Notes: a model not told the origin generated them from the letters alone. Counted from the stretch's first letter, positions 34,759 to 43,566 are shown. The stretch: 64,000 nucleotides of DNA from Phytohabitans houttuyneae (GCF_011764425.1 NZ_BLPF01000001.1:4331001-4395000), one strand, 5' to 3'. A program made the numbers and translations.

Positions 34759-36222
34759 TCACCTATCCGCGCGGGAGTCGCACCTCTGCGACGGTACCGC
34801 CCCCTTGCGAGGACGGAGGGAGACCCACCCGTTTTGCCGCTCAACAATCCTTCTAACGAGATAGAGGCCCAAACCGGTCCCTGGATACCTCCTCCGGTCT
34901 CCTTGCTCACCCTGCCAGAACCGGTCGAACGCCCGCTCGACGTGCTCCGGTCGTACCCCGATGCCGCGGTCGCTAACCCGGAAGACCACCGTGCGCTCCT
35001 CCGCCTCGGCGGTGACCTCCACGACGGTGCCGGGATTCGAGTACTTTTCCGCGTTGGTCGCCAGCTCGGTGAGCACGGTGGTCATGCTCGCCCGGTCGCC
35101 GAACGCCTTCGGCAGGTCGTCGGGAAGATCCAAGGTGAGGCGCCGGCGCAGGTCCGCGGGGAGCGTGACCGCCGCCGTGCGGAGCGCATCCACGAGGTCG
35201 AACGGGGTGGGCGGCGCGCCGCCGACCTGACCGCCGTCGTTGGCCGCCGAGAGGAGGCGGTCGACGAGGCGGGCCAGCTCGCCCGCCCGCAGCCCGATCA
35301 CGCGGGCCGCCTCAAGCCGGTCGAGCTCCGAGAGCGAGCTCCAGTGGTTACTCAGCGTGTCGGCGTATCCCTTGATGACGGTGACCGGCGTGCGCAGCTC
35401 GTGGCTGGTCACCGCGACGAATAGGTCGCGATCGTGGTCGCGCCGGTATTGGTCCGTGGTGTCACGGAAGGTGACGACGCGTGACTCATACGCCCCCGGG
35501 AGCTCGCCAGCGGTGACCTTCAGCCAGCGGCCGTCGTCGAACCGGTGGTCGAGCACCTGGCCGGGTGCGGGCACGGGGAACGGAAGCCGCTCGCCGAGCA
35601 TCTTGTCCGCCGGGAGGCCGGTGACCTGCTCGGCCGCCGGGTTCCACAAGCGGATGCGCAGGTCGCGGTCGACCACCGCGAGGCCGTCGGCGAGCGCGGC
35701 CACCACCGGCCCGTCGCCGTGGACGGGGAGGCCGGCCTGGTCGCTGTACAGATGGGCGATGCAGCTGGACAGGTAGGACATGAGCGAGTGGTGCTCGGCG
35801 GTGGCGGTGCCGGTGGCATCCGCGAAGTACGCAAACAGGCTGCCGATCGTCGCGCCGCCGATGTCGGTGCGCGCGTGCATCGCCCGGTGCAGGCCGCGGC
35901 CGCGCAGCTGGTGGGCGAAGCCGGCCTCGAACCCGTCGGCCGACAGCTCGCTGCTCTGCGGCCCGGCCAGCAGCCGCACGTTTGCCGGGGCGCCGGGGTC
36001 GACCGGGCGCCCGAGCGTCCAGTCGGTGGCGCCGCTCGCGGCGATGACGCGGCCGCCAGTTGGCCCGTACTCCACGAAGGTCATGCCGTCGGCGTGCAGC
36101 GCGCGCTGACCCAGGCCCAGCAGGTGGCCGACCACCGGCAGGCCGGAGACCCCGGAGTTGGCCATCTCGATGACGACGGCCTGTCCGGCGATCAGAGCGG
36201 CGTAGTCAGGACGCTCCGGCAT
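34759..36222 (-). CDS. PAS-containing sensor histidine kinase (C-terminal frame break)
   Basis: A 487-residue soluble histidine kinase without membrane spans. An N-terminal region of about 170 residues resembles a GAF/PAS-type sensor, followed by a PAS domain (LADGLAVVDRDLRIRLWNPAAEQVTGLP), a HisKA domain with the phospho-accepting His in SHELRTPVTVIKGY, and a HATPase domain (LATNAEKYS, SDRGIGV, PGTGLGLYLVRR). The last residues are abnormal: the C5 run 34800-34804 with one more base would give the usual RKGGGTVAEVRLPRG ending at 34763. No response regulator adjoins, so the kinase is an orphan apart from the coupled HATPase. Confidence 0.88.
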   Translation of the reverse strand: MPERPDYAALIAGQAVVIEMANSGVSGLPVVGHLLGLGQRALHADGMTFVEYGPTGGRVIAASGATDWTLGRPVDPGAPANVRLLAGPQSSELSADGFEAGFAHQLRGRGLHRAMHARTDIGGATIGSLFAYFADATGTATAEHHSLMSYLSSCIAHLYSDQAGLPVHGDGPVVAALADGLAVVDRDLRIRLWNPAAEQVTGLPADKMLGERLPFPVPAPGQVLDHRFDDGRWLKVTAGELPGAYESRVVTFRDTTDQYRRDHDRDLFVAVTSHELRTPVTVIKGYADTLSNHWSSLSELDRLEAARVIGLRAGELARLVDRLLSAANDGGQVGGAPPTPFDLVDALRTAAVTLPADLRRRLTLDLPDDLPKAFGDRASMTTVLTELATNAEKYSNPGTVVEVTAEAEERTVVFRVSDRGIGVRPEHVERAFDRFWQGEQGDRRRYPGTGLGLYLVRRIVERQNGWVSLRPRKGAVPSQRCDSRADR

Positions 36223-36317
36223 GCCCCGAGTCTGCCCTGTGGGACTCCCATTTCGCTATCACCGCGCTTTCCCTATCCCACACGGTGTCCGTCCCGCTTT
36301 GTTGCGTGATGGGCTGT

Positions 36318-36653
36318 TCACAGAACGCGGCCGGGCTTGCCGTCCTCGCTGACCAGCTCACGGCCCGTGGCAGCCCAGTCCTGCATTCCGCCCTCGAGGT
36401 TGCTCACGTTTTCCCAGCCGTTGCCGAGCAGATATGCCACCACCTGCCCGGAACGCCCTCCCGAGCGGCACACCACGACGATGTCGCTCTCGGTGGGCAG
36501 CTCGGCGAGGCGGGCGGGAATGTCCATCATGGGCACGTGGTGGGCGCCGGGCGCGTGGCCGGCCTCCCACTCGTCGGGCTCACGCACGTCGAGCAGGTAT
36601 GCGTTGGCGGGGATCTCCGCCGTGGTCACCGTAGGAATGTGAGGTCCGAACAC
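36318..36653 (-). CDS. Rhodanese-like domain protein
   Basis: A 111-residue single rhodanese domain. The active-site loop CRSGGRS carries the sulfur-accepting Cys, and the family opening NAYLLDVREPDEWEAGHAPGA is clear. It could transfer sulfur to thiols or cyanide, or act in a sulfur relay. The GTG at 36653 has a leaderless TACAGT element seven bases upstream; an in-frame GTG at 36662 is an alternative. It begins just after the LCP gene stop on the same strand. Confidence 0.88.
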   Translation of the reverse strand: MFGPHIPTVTTAEIPANAYLLDVREPDEWEAGHAPGAHHVPMMDIPARLAELPTESDIVVVCRSGGRSGQVVAYLLGNGWENVSNLEGGMQDWAATGRELVSEDGKPGRVL

Positions 36654-36660
36654 ACGGCCC

Positions 36661-36666
36661 ACTGTA
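36661..36666 (-). promoter_or_regulatory. Leaderless -10 element of the rhodanese gene
   Basis: TACAGT is seven bases before the GTG at 36653. Confidence 0.45.
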
Positions 36667-36667
36667 G

Positions 36668-37576
36668 CTAGAGTTTGTTGATCCACTTGGGGTTGGCGGT
36701 TGCCCATGAGGCGACATCCGCCTGTGAGAGGGCCGCGAAGAGGCCGGGCGCAGGGTCGTCGACCAGGGCGTATGAGGTGCCGCCGAGCATTTCGGCGTGC
36801 GCCGGGACCTGGAGTCCCACGAGGTCGCCGGCGCGCAGGCCACGCAGGGCGAAGACCAGATCCTGCAGCGGTACGCCGTTGGTGTCCACGGTCAGCGACG
36901 AGCCGACGGCCCGCACCAGCTGATCCAGCTTGAACGGGTTGGTGACCAGACCGTCGTCGGACGCCTTCACCATGATGGCCTTCAAGAGCTGCTGGTGGTG
37001 CCGCTGGCGGTCGAAGTCGCCGGCCGGCAGGTCGTACCGCTGGCGGGCGTAGTCGAGCGCCACAGCGCCGCTCATCTGCTGGCAACCAAGGTTGAACTGG
37101 TGGCCGGTGTGGATCGAGCGGGTACGGGTGTCCACGCACATCGTCACCCCGCCGAGCAGGTCCACCACCCGCCGGAAGCCGGAGAAGTCGATGATTGCCG
37201 CCCCGTCGAAGCTGACGCCGGTGAGCTGCGTGATCGTGGCGGAGAGCAGCGGCGCCCGCCCGTACGAGAAAGCCGCATTGATCTTGTCGGTGCCGTGGCC
37301 GGGGATCTCCACCCGCAGGTCGCGCGGGATGGAGACGAGGTACGCCTGCCCGAACCCGGCCGGGATGTGCGCTATGACGATCGTGTCCGCGCGCTGGCCG
37401 CCCTCCGGGTCGTTGGCGCGGAGGTCAGAGCCGATGAGCAGGTAGTTGAGTGGCCCGCTCACGGCCGTGCGGCGCTGGCGGGCCGCCTCGTCGAGCAGAT
37501 GTTCCTGGCTGACCGAGCGCTCGTAGCGCGACACGAGCACCCGCAGCCCCACGATCCCGACCGCGGAGACGAGCAT
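36668..37576 (-). CDS. LCP-family glycopolymer transferase, copy 1 (start uncertain)
   Basis: A LytR-CpsA-Psr enzyme, which attaches wall teichoic-acid-like or arabinogalactan-type polymers to peptidoglycan. Typical text is YLLIGSDLRAND, AYLVSIPRDLRVEIPGHG, DKINAAFSYG and ALDYARQR. From the ATG at 37576 the protein has 302 residues but cuts the membrane span in half: the open frame upstream continues RAPRWAKVVLGIGLAL in front of it. No ATG, GTG or TTG exists in that extension; a GGAGGAG ribosome site (near 37679-37685) is followed by ACG and ATC codons. A rare start codon or a sequence error is likely. First of three tandem paralogues. Confidence 0.85.
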   Translation of the reverse strand: MLVSAVGIVGLRVLVSRYERSVSQEHLLDEAARQRRTAVSGPLNYLLIGSDLRANDPEGGQRADTIVIAHIPAGFGQAYLVSIPRDLRVEIPGHGTDKINAAFSYGRAPLLSATITQLTGVSFDGAAIIDFSGFRRVVDLLGGVTMCVDTRTRSIHTGHQFNLGCQQMSGAVALDYARQRYDLPAGDFDRQRHHQQLLKAIMVKASDDGLVTNPFKLDQLVRAVGSSLTVDTNGVPLQDLVFALRGLRAGDLVGLQVPAHAEMLGGTSYALVDDPAPGLFAALSQADVASWATANPKWINKL

Positions 37577-37763
37577 GAGCGCGAGCCCGATGCCGAGGAC
37601 GACCTTGGCCCAGCGTGGGGCGCGCGGCCGGTCCGGTGGGTCGGGCGCCGCGGCTTCCTGCTCGATCGTGGACGTCGCTCCTCCAGACCCGGCGGCGGTC
37701 TTCGTACGACCAGGCTAGGTCCGATTTGCGGAGAGAGTGACGATTCTTCGAATACCGCGGGCG

Positions 37764-38945
37764 CTAGGTCTTCGCGATGAACTGGGGGTTGCTGATCACG
37801 AACTCGGCCAGGCGGCCGTCGCGGACGGCGCCGAGCATCTGCATCGACTCCTCGCTGAGCTGCTCAAACTCCTGACCGTTTACCTTCTGCGTGTTGAACT
37901 TGCCGGCATTCGTCTTGATCAGCACCAGGTCGTTAGCCGCCACGCCGCGGAGCGTGAAGATGAAGTCTTCGACCGGGATGCCCTGGGTGTCCAGCACGAA
38001 GGCCTTGCCCGCCGCCTTGATGACGTTGTTGAGCTTGATCGGGTTGGTGATCACGCCCTTGCTCGTCGCCTCCTTGGCGATGGCCTTGATGAGCTGCTGC
38101 TGGTGGCGCTGGCGGCCGTAGTCGCCGTCGGACAGGCTCTTGCGGATGCGGGCGTAGTCGAGGGCCAGCTGGGCGGACATACGGCGGCAGCCCTTTTCGT
38201 GGACCACCGGCTTGGCGCCCGGGGGCAGGTCCTGGATGCCGACACCCTCCTTGTACCAAAGCTTGTAGATCTTGCCCTTTTTGTCGATGCCCAGGTGGAT
38301 CGACTCGGCGCGCTCGTCGACGCACATGTTGACGCCGCCCAGCGTCTTGACCACGGCCTCGAAGCCGGCGAAGTCGATGATCGCGGCACCGTTGAACTTG
38401 ATGCCGGTGAGCGTGTGGATGGTCTGCGCGAGCGAGTCGACGCCGCGGGCACGCTTTTCCAGCTCGGTGCCGCCGCCCTGGTACCCCTTGCTGAACGCGC
38501 CGTTGATCTTTTCCGTTGTCGCGCCCGCGCCGGTCTTGGGGTAGGCCGGGATCTGCACCCGCCAGTCACGCGGGATGGAGACGAGGTACGCCTGGTCGTG
38601 GCTCGGCGGGATGTGCAGCACGACGATCGTGTCGGCGAGCACTGCCGTCTCCGAGCTGCCCTTTGGCCGCGCGTCGATGCCGACGAGCAGGAGGTTGACC
38701 GCGCCCTTGATGTTGTTGCCACTCGGCCCGGCGGCCGCCGCGGCGCCACCGAGCAGGTTGGTGGTCTCGATGTTGGAGGTGGCGTTGCCGATGACCACGC
38801 GGGCGCCGACGATCGCGGTGCCGCTGAGCATCATGAGGACCGCGCCGAAGATGACCGTCAGCCGTGCCCACAATGGGTCCCGCCGGCGTTTACGCGGGGT
38901 GCTGACGTCCATCCCGGGGCGCCTTTGGCCGCGCTCCACCTGCAT
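37764..38945 (-). CDS. LCP-family glycopolymer transferase, copy 2
   Basis: A 393-residue LytR-CpsA-Psr protein. One N-terminal membrane span (LTVIFGAVLMMLSGTAIVGA) places the catalytic domain outside the cell. Motifs are LLLVGIDAR, AYLVSIPRDWRVQIP, EKINGAFSKGY, and ALDYARIRKSLSDGDYGRQRH with the conserved arginines. The ATG at 38945 is used; ATG 38912 is an alternative. It differs from copy 1 in having a larger insertion (KIYKLWYKEG region). Function as polymer ligase is by family; the polymer is unknown. Confidence 0.9.
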   Translation of the reverse strand: MQVERGQRRPGMDVSTPRKRRRDPLWARLTVIFGAVLMMLSGTAIVGARVVIGNATSNIETTNLLGGAAAAAGPSGNNIKGAVNLLLVGIDARPKGSSETAVLADTIVVLHIPPSHDQAYLVSIPRDWRVQIPAYPKTGAGATTEKINGAFSKGYQGGGTELEKRARGVDSLAQTIHTLTGIKFNGAAIIDFAGFEAVVKTLGGVNMCVDERAESIHLGIDKKGKIYKLWYKEGVGIQDLPPGAKPVVHEKGCRRMSAQLALDYARIRKSLSDGDYGRQRHQQQLIKAIAKEATSKGVITNPIKLNNVIKAAGKAFVLDTQGIPVEDFIFTLRGVAANDLVLIKTNAGKFNTQKVNGQEFEQLSEESMQMLGAVRDGRLAEFVISNPQFIAKT

Positions 38946-39021
38946 TCTTGGGTCCGATCGCCGGGGGTCAGGTCCAGCGGGCAAGATACAGCCACTGGAG
39001 GGATAGAAGGTTAACAGCAGA

Positions 39022-39051
39022 TGGCGTAGCCGGAAACATCCGGCTACGCCA
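39022..39051 (-). terminator. Hairpin after LCP copy 3
   Basis: A perfect 13-base stem (TGGCGTAGCCGGA and complement) with an AACA loop lies 15 bases past the stop of copy 3 and before copy 2, so the three LCP genes are not one simple operon. Confidence 0.8.
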
Positions 39052-39065
39052 CCGAAGGTTGTCGA

Positions 39066-40301
39066 TCAACTACCCTGCTTGGGGGCCGGCGAGGCATTGG
39101 CCGCCGCCCACTCCTCCATCTTGTCAGCGGCCATCGCCTGGTACATGGCCAGGGCTTTCTCCTTGTCGGAGATCACCACCGACTCGCCGTTGATGGTGTC
39201 GCTGCCCTTGTGCGGGCTGGTGAAGAACTGGAGGCTCTCACCCCGCAGGCTGCGGAACTGCAGCGCCATGTCGACCAGCGAGAAGCCCTCGTCGACGGTC
39301 ACCGCGTCGGTCGTCGCCTTGAGGAACGAGTTGAGCTTCTTCGGGTTGGTCAGCGTGCCCGTGCTCGCCGCCTTGTCCATCAGCGCCTTCAGGAACTCCT
39401 GCTGGTGCCGCACCCGGGCGAAGTCGCCGTCCGGGAACTGCTTGCGCTGGCGGACCCAGTCGAGGGCCTGGTCGCCGTTCATGTGCTGCACGCCCTTGTG
39501 GAAGGTCCGGTAGGGCTTGTGGATCGAGGTGATGGTGCGCTCCACGTTGAGGTCGACGCCGCCGAGCGCGTCGGTGACCTCCTTGAAGCCGCCGAAGTCG
39601 ATCGCCATCACGTGGTCGATGTGCACGTCGCTGAAGCACTCCACCGTGCGTACCGCCAGCGGGAGGCCGCCGAACGCGAAGGCCGCGTTGATCTTTCCGC
39701 GCTGGCCGCTCCCGCACTCGGCGCCCGCGTCCTGCGGGATGGGCACGTAGAGGTCGCGGGGGATGGAGACCAGGTACGCCTTGTCGTGGCTGGCCGGGAT
39801 GTGCATCAGGATGATCGTGTCGGCACGCCACTCGCTGCCGGTGTCGACCTTGGCGTCCGGGTCGCGGGAGTCGCTGCCCACCATCAGGATGTTGAGCGTG
39901 CCGTCGACCGTCTTGGCCGGCCGGCCGCCGGTGATCTCCGAGAACGGGTCGGTGCGAGCCAGGTCGTCATCGAGGCCGTTGACGTACGCCCACAGGCCCA
40001 GGCCGCCGAGCAGGCCGAGCACGAGGACCGCGATGCCCGCCACGAGTGCGATGCGCCCCCAGCGGGGACGCAGGCGCGGCCGCCGGCCGCCCGGGTAAAC
40101 CGGACCACCCGGACCGCCGGGCCCACCCGGGCCGCCAGGCCCCCGGCCGCCGGAACCCGCCGAGCGCACCGGTGGCCGCCCGGGGGCAGCCGTGCCGGGC
40201 ACGTGGGCACGGCCGGAGATTCGTCCCGAATCGGGCTGTTTCATGCCCGGTACGGACGCCCGGCCGGAGCTGCCGCCGTAGGAAGACCTGGTCGCTGTCA
40301 T
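39066..40301 (-). CDS. LCP-family glycopolymer transferase, copy 3
   Basis: A 411-residue LytR-CpsA-Psr protein. The cytoplasmic N-terminus (about 75 residues) is Gly/Pro/Arg-rich with a GGPGGPGGPGG repeat, then a membrane span (ALVAGIAVLVLGLLGGLGLW) and the external catalytic domain: LNILMVGSDSR, AYLVSIPRDLYVPIP, KINAAFAFGG, ALDWVRQRKQFPDGDFARVRHQ. Of the three copies it is closest to the general LCP pattern. Upstream lies the UXS-like epimerase gene on the same strand, which may supply a sugar nucleotide for the polymer it ligates (inference). Confidence 0.9.
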   Translation of the reverse strand: MTATRSSYGGSSGRASVPGMKQPDSGRISGRAHVPGTAAPGRPPVRSAGSGGRGPGGPGGPGGPGGPVYPGGRRPRLRPRWGRIALVAGIAVLVLGLLGGLGLWAYVNGLDDDLARTDPFSEITGGRPAKTVDGTLNILMVGSDSRDPDAKVDTGSEWRADTIILMHIPASHDKAYLVSIPRDLYVPIPQDAGAECGSGQRGKINAAFAFGGLPLAVRTVECFSDVHIDHVMAIDFGGFKEVTDALGGVDLNVERTITSIHKPYRTFHKGVQHMNGDQALDWVRQRKQFPDGDFARVRHQQEFLKALMDKAASTGTLTNPKKLNSFLKATTDAVTVDEGFSLVDMALQFRSLRGESLQFFTSPHKGSDTINGESVVISDKEKALAMYQAMAADKMEEWAAANASPAPKQGS

Positions 40302-40372
40302 GTAACTCAGGGTAGGTCGGGAATGCCCGTCCGCCTTTCAGCCAACGCCGAGGCGGCACAAACCCGGGAGTC

Positions 40373-41374
40373 TCATCCGACCCGCTGGGCGCTGACCTTG
40401 CCTACTCGCTGGGTGAAATGCTCGATCGTGCGGCGCAGACCCTCCTCGACCCCCACCTTGGGGGTGAAGCCGAGGCGCGTGCGGGCGAGGGTGAGGTCGG
40501 GGCGGCGCATCTCCGGGTCGTCGGCGGTGCGCGGCAGGTACGCGATCACGGACTCGCTCTGGGTCAGCCGGATGATCAGCTCGGCCAGCTCGCGCATCGA
40601 GAACTCGTCCTCGGTGCCGCAGTTGATCGGCCCCGTCTCGGTCGAGTCGAGCAGCAGCAGGATGCCGTTGACAAGATCGTCGACGTAGCAGATGGAACGG
40701 GTCTGCGTGCCGCTGCCGTGCAGCGTGATCGGCTCCCCGCGCAGCGCCTGGGTGATGAACGTCGGCACCGCCCGCCCGTCGTCCGGGCGCATCCGCGGTC
40801 CGTAGGTGTTGAAGATGCGCACGATGCCCACGTCGAGCCCGTGGTGCCGCTGGTACGCCATCGTGGCGGCCTCGGCGAAGCGCTTGGACTCGTCGTACAC
40901 ACTCCGGACGCCGACCGGGTTGACGTTGCCCCAGTACGACTCGGGCTGCGGGTGCACCTTCGGGTCGCCATACGCCTCGGAGGTGGAGGCGAGGATGAAC
41001 CGGGCACCGTCCTTGAGCGCGCGGTCGAGCAGAAACAGCGTGGCCTGTGAGCCGACCCGCAGGATCTCGATCGGGAGCGTGGTGAAGTCGGTCGGGCTGG
41101 CCGGCGAGGCCATGTGCAGGATCGCGTCGAAGCGCTGGGCGATGGCCGGATGGTGATCCGGAAGCCCGTCGGCCACGTCGGCCTCGACAAGCGTGAAGCC
41201 GGGGTGCTCGGCCAGGTGGGCCACGTTGTCCTTGGTCCCGGTCACGAAGTTGTCGACGGCCACCACCGCGCACCCGCGCGCCAGCAGCGCGTCAACGAGG
41301 TGCGACGGGACAAATCCCGCACCCCCGGTGACGAGGACGCGGTGACCTGCTCCGAATCGCGGGACTACGACCAT
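40373..41374 (-). CDS. NAD-dependent sugar-nucleotide epimerase/decarboxylase (UXS-like)
   Basis: A 333-residue extended short-chain dehydrogenase resembling UDP-glucuronate decarboxylase. The Rossmann motif is VLVTGGAGFVPSHL: the usual third Gly (GFIGSHL) is replaced by Pro. The catalytic YxxxK is in VRSVYDESKRFAE, with TSEAYGDP and FNTYGPRMRPDDGR as in the UXS branch. It probably makes UDP-xylose or a related precursor for wall or capsule polymers. A leaderless TAGGCT element precedes the ATG. It sits upstream of LCP copy 3. Confidence 0.85.
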   Translation of the reverse strand: MVVVPRFGAGHRVLVTGGAGFVPSHLVDALLARGCAVVAVDNFVTGTKDNVAHLAEHPGFTLVEADVADGLPDHHPAIAQRFDAILHMASPASPTDFTTLPIEILRVGSQATLFLLDRALKDGARFILASTSEAYGDPKVHPQPESYWGNVNPVGVRSVYDESKRFAEAATMAYQRHHGLDVGIVRIFNTYGPRMRPDDGRAVPTFITQALRGEPITLHGSGTQTRSICYVDDLVNGILLLLDSTETGPINCGTEDEFSMRELAELIIRLTQSESVIAYLPRTADDPEMRRPDLTLARTRLGFTPKVGVEEGLRRTIEHFTQRVGKVSAQRVG

Positions 41375-41381
41375 GAGCGCA

Positions 41382-41387
41382 AGCCTA
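41382..41387 (-). promoter_or_regulatory. Leaderless -10 element of the epimerase gene
   Basis: TAGGCT is seven bases before the ATG at 41374. Confidence 0.5.
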
Positions 41388-41483
41388 CCGATTGATACCC
41401 ACCGCCTTGTCCCTACGTACCCCGCCATGGCCAGCGAGAACCTGGAGGCCCGCTCGAACCGGGTACGGACCGGGCAAGACGGG

Positions 41484-41522
41484 ACGGACCCGCGCGGCTG
41501 TGGGCAGGCCGCGCGGGTCCGT
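41484..41522 (-). terminator. Strong hairpin after the actP operon
   Basis: A 15-base stem (inner arm GGACCCGCGCGGC) with a nine-base loop lies 18 bases past the symporter stop. Confidence 0.85.
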
Positions 41523-41539
41523 GGGGTGTGCCGGGTCGG

Positions 41540-43216
41540 TCAGTGCGCGCCCGCACCGGTGAGGGAGCGCACCTCCAACTCGGCGTACTTCTGCTCGTCG
41601 GTCTCCTTGGAGATGATCGTGCCGATCCAGCCGCAGAGGAAGCCGAACGGGATCGAGATGATGCCCGGGTTGTTCAACGGGAACCACTGCCAGTCGGCGT
41701 TCTTGAACATCGAGGTGGGTGCCCCCGACACGACCGGCGAGAAGAACACGAGGACGACCGCGGCGAGCAGGCCACCGTAGATGGCCCAGGTCGCGCCCGA
41801 GGTGTTGAACCGCTTCCAGAAGAGGCTGTACAGGATCGCCGGCAGGTTGCCCGACGCGGCGACGGCGAACGCGAGCGCGACCAGGAAGGCCACGTTCAGG
41901 CTCTGGGCGAAGAGAGCCAGCACGATCGAGATCGCGCCGATGCCGAACGCGGAGATGCGGGCGACGTTCACCTCTTGCTTCTCCGACGTCTGGCCCCTCT
42001 TGATCACGTTGGCGTAGAAGTCGTGCGCGAGGCTCGACGACGACGCCAGTGTCAGGCCGGCCACCACCGCCAGGATCGTCGCGAAGGCCACCGCCGCGAT
42101 GACCGCGAGCAGTACCGCACCACCCGTGTCGCCGCCGAGGAAGTCGACGCCGAGCGCCTCGGCGAGCTGTGGCGCCGCGGTGTTGCCCGCCGCGTCCTGC
42201 TCCCGGATCGCCGCGCCACCGACCAGCGCGGCTGCGCCGAAGCCGAGGGCGAGGGTGAAGAGGTAGAAGGTACCGATGATGCCGATCGCCCACAGCACGC
42301 TCTTGCGAGCCGCCCGCGCCGTCGGCACGGTGTAGAAGCGGATCAGGATGTGCGGCAGGCCGGCGGTGCCCAGCACCAGCGCGATGCCCAGCGAGAAGAG
42401 GTCGACCTTGTTGTAGAAGGTCTGCTTGGCGTTGTCGGCCACCTCCACGCCGTACCGCAGGCCCGGCTCGAGGAACGCCTCACCCTTGCCGGAGGAGTCC
42501 GCGGCGGCGCCGAGCAGCGACGAGAGGTTGAAGTTGAACTTCGCCAGCACCAGCACGGTCATCAGCGCGGCGCCACCCATGAGCAGGAACGCCTTGACGA
42601 TCTGTACGTACGTGGTGCCCTTCATGCCGCCCACCGTGACGTAGACGATCATCAGGGCGCCGACCATGATGATTGTGGCGATCTTGGCGGCGTCGGCGTC
42701 CATGCCGAGGAACGTCGTGCCGGGACGGATGCCCAGCAGCAGCGCGACCAGCGCACCCGCGCCCACCATCTGGGCGATCAGGTAGAAGATCGACACGGTG
42801 ATCGTGGAGACGGCGGCCGCCGTACGCACCGGGCGCTGGCGCATCCGGAACGCGAGCACGTCGGCCATCGTGTACTTGCCCGAGTTGCGTAGCAGTTCGG
42901 CGACCAGCAGCAGCGCGACGAGCCACGCCACCAGGAAGCCGATCGAGTACAGGAAGCCGTCGTAGCCGTACAGCGCGATGAGGCCGGCGATGCCGAGGAA
43001 CGACGCGGCGGACATGTAGTCGCCGCCGATCGCCATGCCGTTCTGGAAGCCGGAGAACGACCGTCCGCCGGCGTAGAAGTCGGTCGCCGTCTTGGTCTGG
43101 CGGCTCGCCCAGACGGTGATCGCCAGGGTGATGGCAACGAAGATCAGGAACAGCGTGATGGTCAGGGTACGGGCGGTGTTGTCGCCCGCCTCGGCCGCGA
43201 GGAAGGAGGGGTTCAC
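41540..43216 (-). CDS. actP: Cation/acetate (SSS-family) symporter, ActP-like
   Basis: A 558-residue sodium:solute symporter with about 13 membrane spans, related to acetate permease ActP and MctC-type monocarboxylate carriers. Conserved stretches include RQTKTATDFYAGGRSFSGFQ near residue 35, GDYMSAASFLGIAG and GLPHILIRFYTVPTARAARKS. Likely substrates are acetate, pyruvate or propionate (inference). The GTG at 43216 overlaps the DUF485 stop (GTGA). Two CRP-like sites lie upstream of the operon. Confidence 0.92.
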   Translation of the reverse strand: MNPSFLAAEAGDNTARTLTITLFLIFVAITLAITVWASRQTKTATDFYAGGRSFSGFQNGMAIGGDYMSAASFLGIAGLIALYGYDGFLYSIGFLVAWLVALLLVAELLRNSGKYTMADVLAFRMRQRPVRTAAAVSTITVSIFYLIAQMVGAGALVALLLGIRPGTTFLGMDADAAKIATIIMVGALMIVYVTVGGMKGTTYVQIVKAFLLMGGAALMTVLVLAKFNFNLSSLLGAAADSSGKGEAFLEPGLRYGVEVADNAKQTFYNKVDLFSLGIALVLGTAGLPHILIRFYTVPTARAARKSVLWAIGIIGTFYLFTLALGFGAAALVGGAAIREQDAAGNTAAPQLAEALGVDFLGGDTGGAVLLAVIAAVAFATILAVVAGLTLASSSSLAHDFYANVIKRGQTSEKQEVNVARISAFGIGAISIVLALFAQSLNVAFLVALAFAVAASGNLPAILYSLFWKRFNTSGATWAIYGGLLAAVVLVFFSPVVSGAPTSMFKNADWQWFPLNNPGIISIPFGFLCGWIGTIISKETDEQKYAELEVRSLTGAGAH

Positions 43217-43566
43217 GCGGCGTCTCCCTTCTCGGAGATCTCGTGCGCGATCTTGTCCGCCAGCGGGTCGACCTGGCGGGCCGCGAACCGCGAGTACAGC
43301 CACGCGATCACGAACGTGGACACGAACTGGAGCAGGCCGAAGACGAGCGCCACGTTGATGTGGCCGACGACCTTCGTGTCCATGAAGCCGCGGGCGTAGG
43401 CGGACAGGATCACGTAGAGCGCGTACCAGAGAAAGAACGCCACGGTCATCGGAAAGATGAAGCCGCGCAGTGTCTTGCGCAGCCTCGTGAAGTCCTCCGA
43501 ACGCTGTACGGCGAGGTACTGCTCGCCGGCCGCCGAGGCGGCAGGGGCGGGAGTATCCGTCGTCAT
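43213..43566 (-). CDS. DUF485 membrane protein, partner of ActP
   Basis: A 117-residue protein with two membrane spans (FIFPMTVAFFLWYALYVILS and VALVFGLLQFVSTFVIAWLY) of the DUF485 (YjcH) family, regularly encoded directly before acetate-type symporters; in E. coli yjcH precedes actP. It ends with a charged cytoplasmic tail. The ATG at 43566 is chosen because the shorter N-terminus matches the family. Overlap of four bases with actP indicates translational coupling. Confidence 0.92.
   Translation of the reverse strand: MTTDTPAPAASAAGEQYLAVQRSEDFTRLRKTLRGFIFPMTVAFFLWYALYVILSAYARGFMDTKVVGHINVALVFGLLQFVSTFVIAWLYSRFAARQVDPLADKIAHEISEKGDAA

Noticed and set aside
39210-40688. 492-codon frame on the + strand opposite LCP copy 3
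   Set aside because: Antisense shadow; LCP motifs are on the minus strand.
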